From Gammaproteobacteria bacterium (lineage in GTDB: Bacteria > Pseudomonadota > Gammaproteobacteria > Arenicellales > Poriferihabitantaceae), in NCBI GenBank assembly GCA_020027415.1, contig JAHRAW010000164.1, positions 1-5,799 on the forward strand: a DNA stretch of 5,799 nt. The letters are read 5' to 3'. This document shows, in pieces, positions 5,530-5,799 of this stretch. Each line of letters begins with the position of its first letter. Position 1 is the stretch's first letter. Made by a program: the position numbers and the translations under genes. Below the pieces are notes generated by a model. It saw nothing but the letters and a program-made list of their open reading frames with translations, searched no databases and had not been told where the DNA came from.

Positions 5530-5563
5530 TCCATCCGCTGCGGTCATTTTGTAGCGCACCGCA
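5521..5563. repeat. Three-arm inverted repeat between the ORF6N gene and alaS
   Basis: ACCGCA (5521-5526), TGCGGT (5539-5544) and ACCGCA (5558-5563) are evenly spaced by 12 and 13 bases. The middle arm can pair with either outer arm, so two mutually exclusive hairpins are possible on either strand. On the minus strand the second hairpin is followed by A-runs, not T-runs, so neither is a normal intrinsic terminator. Confidence 0.4.
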
Positions 5564-5573
5564 TGCATGGACA

Positions 5574-5799
5574 TTACTCTTCCCATGGGGCAAACCCGAT
5601 GGGGCGTTTTGGCTGCGGCTTCGGTTGCGGAGCGTTGATCAGTTGACGCATGGCATCAAACACAATCTTGAACTGGGCATCGTATTTGCTCTCCAGTTTG
5701 GCAAGTTGGCGCGCCAGATTTGCATGGCTGGCGAGAATCCGCCGCAGTTGCACGAATGCCCGTATGATCTCAATGTTGGCGCGGATCGCACGCTTGCTT
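5574..5799 (-). CDS. ORF6N-domain protein, C-terminal part (5' end outside window)
   Basis: From 5798 the minus strand has 74 codons without a start, ending in TAA at 5576-5574, so the gene enters from beyond the right edge. The first visible residues, SKRAIRANIEIIRAFVQLRR, match the segment after the ORF6N domain, where the family reads 'S.RAI..NI.IMR.F..LR'. A helical stretch follows with ASHANLARQLAKLE and KYDAQFKIVFDAMRQL, and then the typical proline-rich tail ending KRPIGFAPWEE. ORF6N is a KilA-N-related putative DNA-binding domain first seen in phage antirepressor-like proteins, but it is also common as single chromosomal genes of unknown role. The N-terminal DNA-binding domain is not in view. 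It reads toward alaS, 122 bases away. Confidence 0.85.
   Translation of the reverse strand, partial: SKRAIRANIEIIRAFVQLRRILASHANLARQLAKLESKYDAQFKIVFDAMRQLINAPQPKPQPKRPIGFAPWEE

Overview
The window looks like chromosomal DNA of a gammaproteobacterium. The minus strand carries alaS - lysC - csrA - tRNA-Ser(GCU) - tRNA-Arg(ACG), an order known from Pseudomonas-like genomes; E. coli keeps alaS - csrA - tRNA-Ser - tRNA-Arg without lysC. The protein sequences also align best, from memory, with gammaproteobacterial AlaRS, LysC and CsrA. The exact genus cannot be told from the sequence.

Layout from left to right. Positions 1-537 (+) hold the end of a sarcosine oxidase gamma-subunit gene (soxG), whose true start may lie outside the window. 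It converges on two tRNA genes on the minus strand: tRNA-Arg (559-635) and tRNA-Ser (724-816), both with encoded CCA. Next come csrA (907-1239), with an unusually long hydrophilic tail; lysC (1426-2661), aspartokinase with a TTG start and a convincing internal start for a separate ACT-domain subunit; and alaS (2764-5451), full-length alanyl-tRNA synthetase with a roughly 20-residue linker insertion. At the right edge (5574-5799, minus) is the C-terminal part of an ORF6N-domain protein that has no start inside the window. In E. coli and many relatives the genes just upstream of alaS are recA/recX.

The backbone is housekeeping: charging of tRNA-Ala, the first step of the aspartate family pathway (lysine, threonine, methionine, diaminopimelate), global post-transcriptional control by CsrA, and two tRNAs. 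The flanking genes (sarcosine oxidation on the left, a phage-type ORF6N protein on the right) are where this locus departs from the E. coli arrangement. I see no CRISPR array, insertion sequence, att site or complete mobile element. No intergenic stretch exceeds 300 bases; the longest, csrA-lysC (1240-1425), holds a candidate csrA promoter, the csrA ribosome binding site and a weak candidate lysC terminator. I did not find a convincing new multi-gene system. The best leads are the lysC internal start, the CsrA tail and the AlaRS tandem-repeat insertion.
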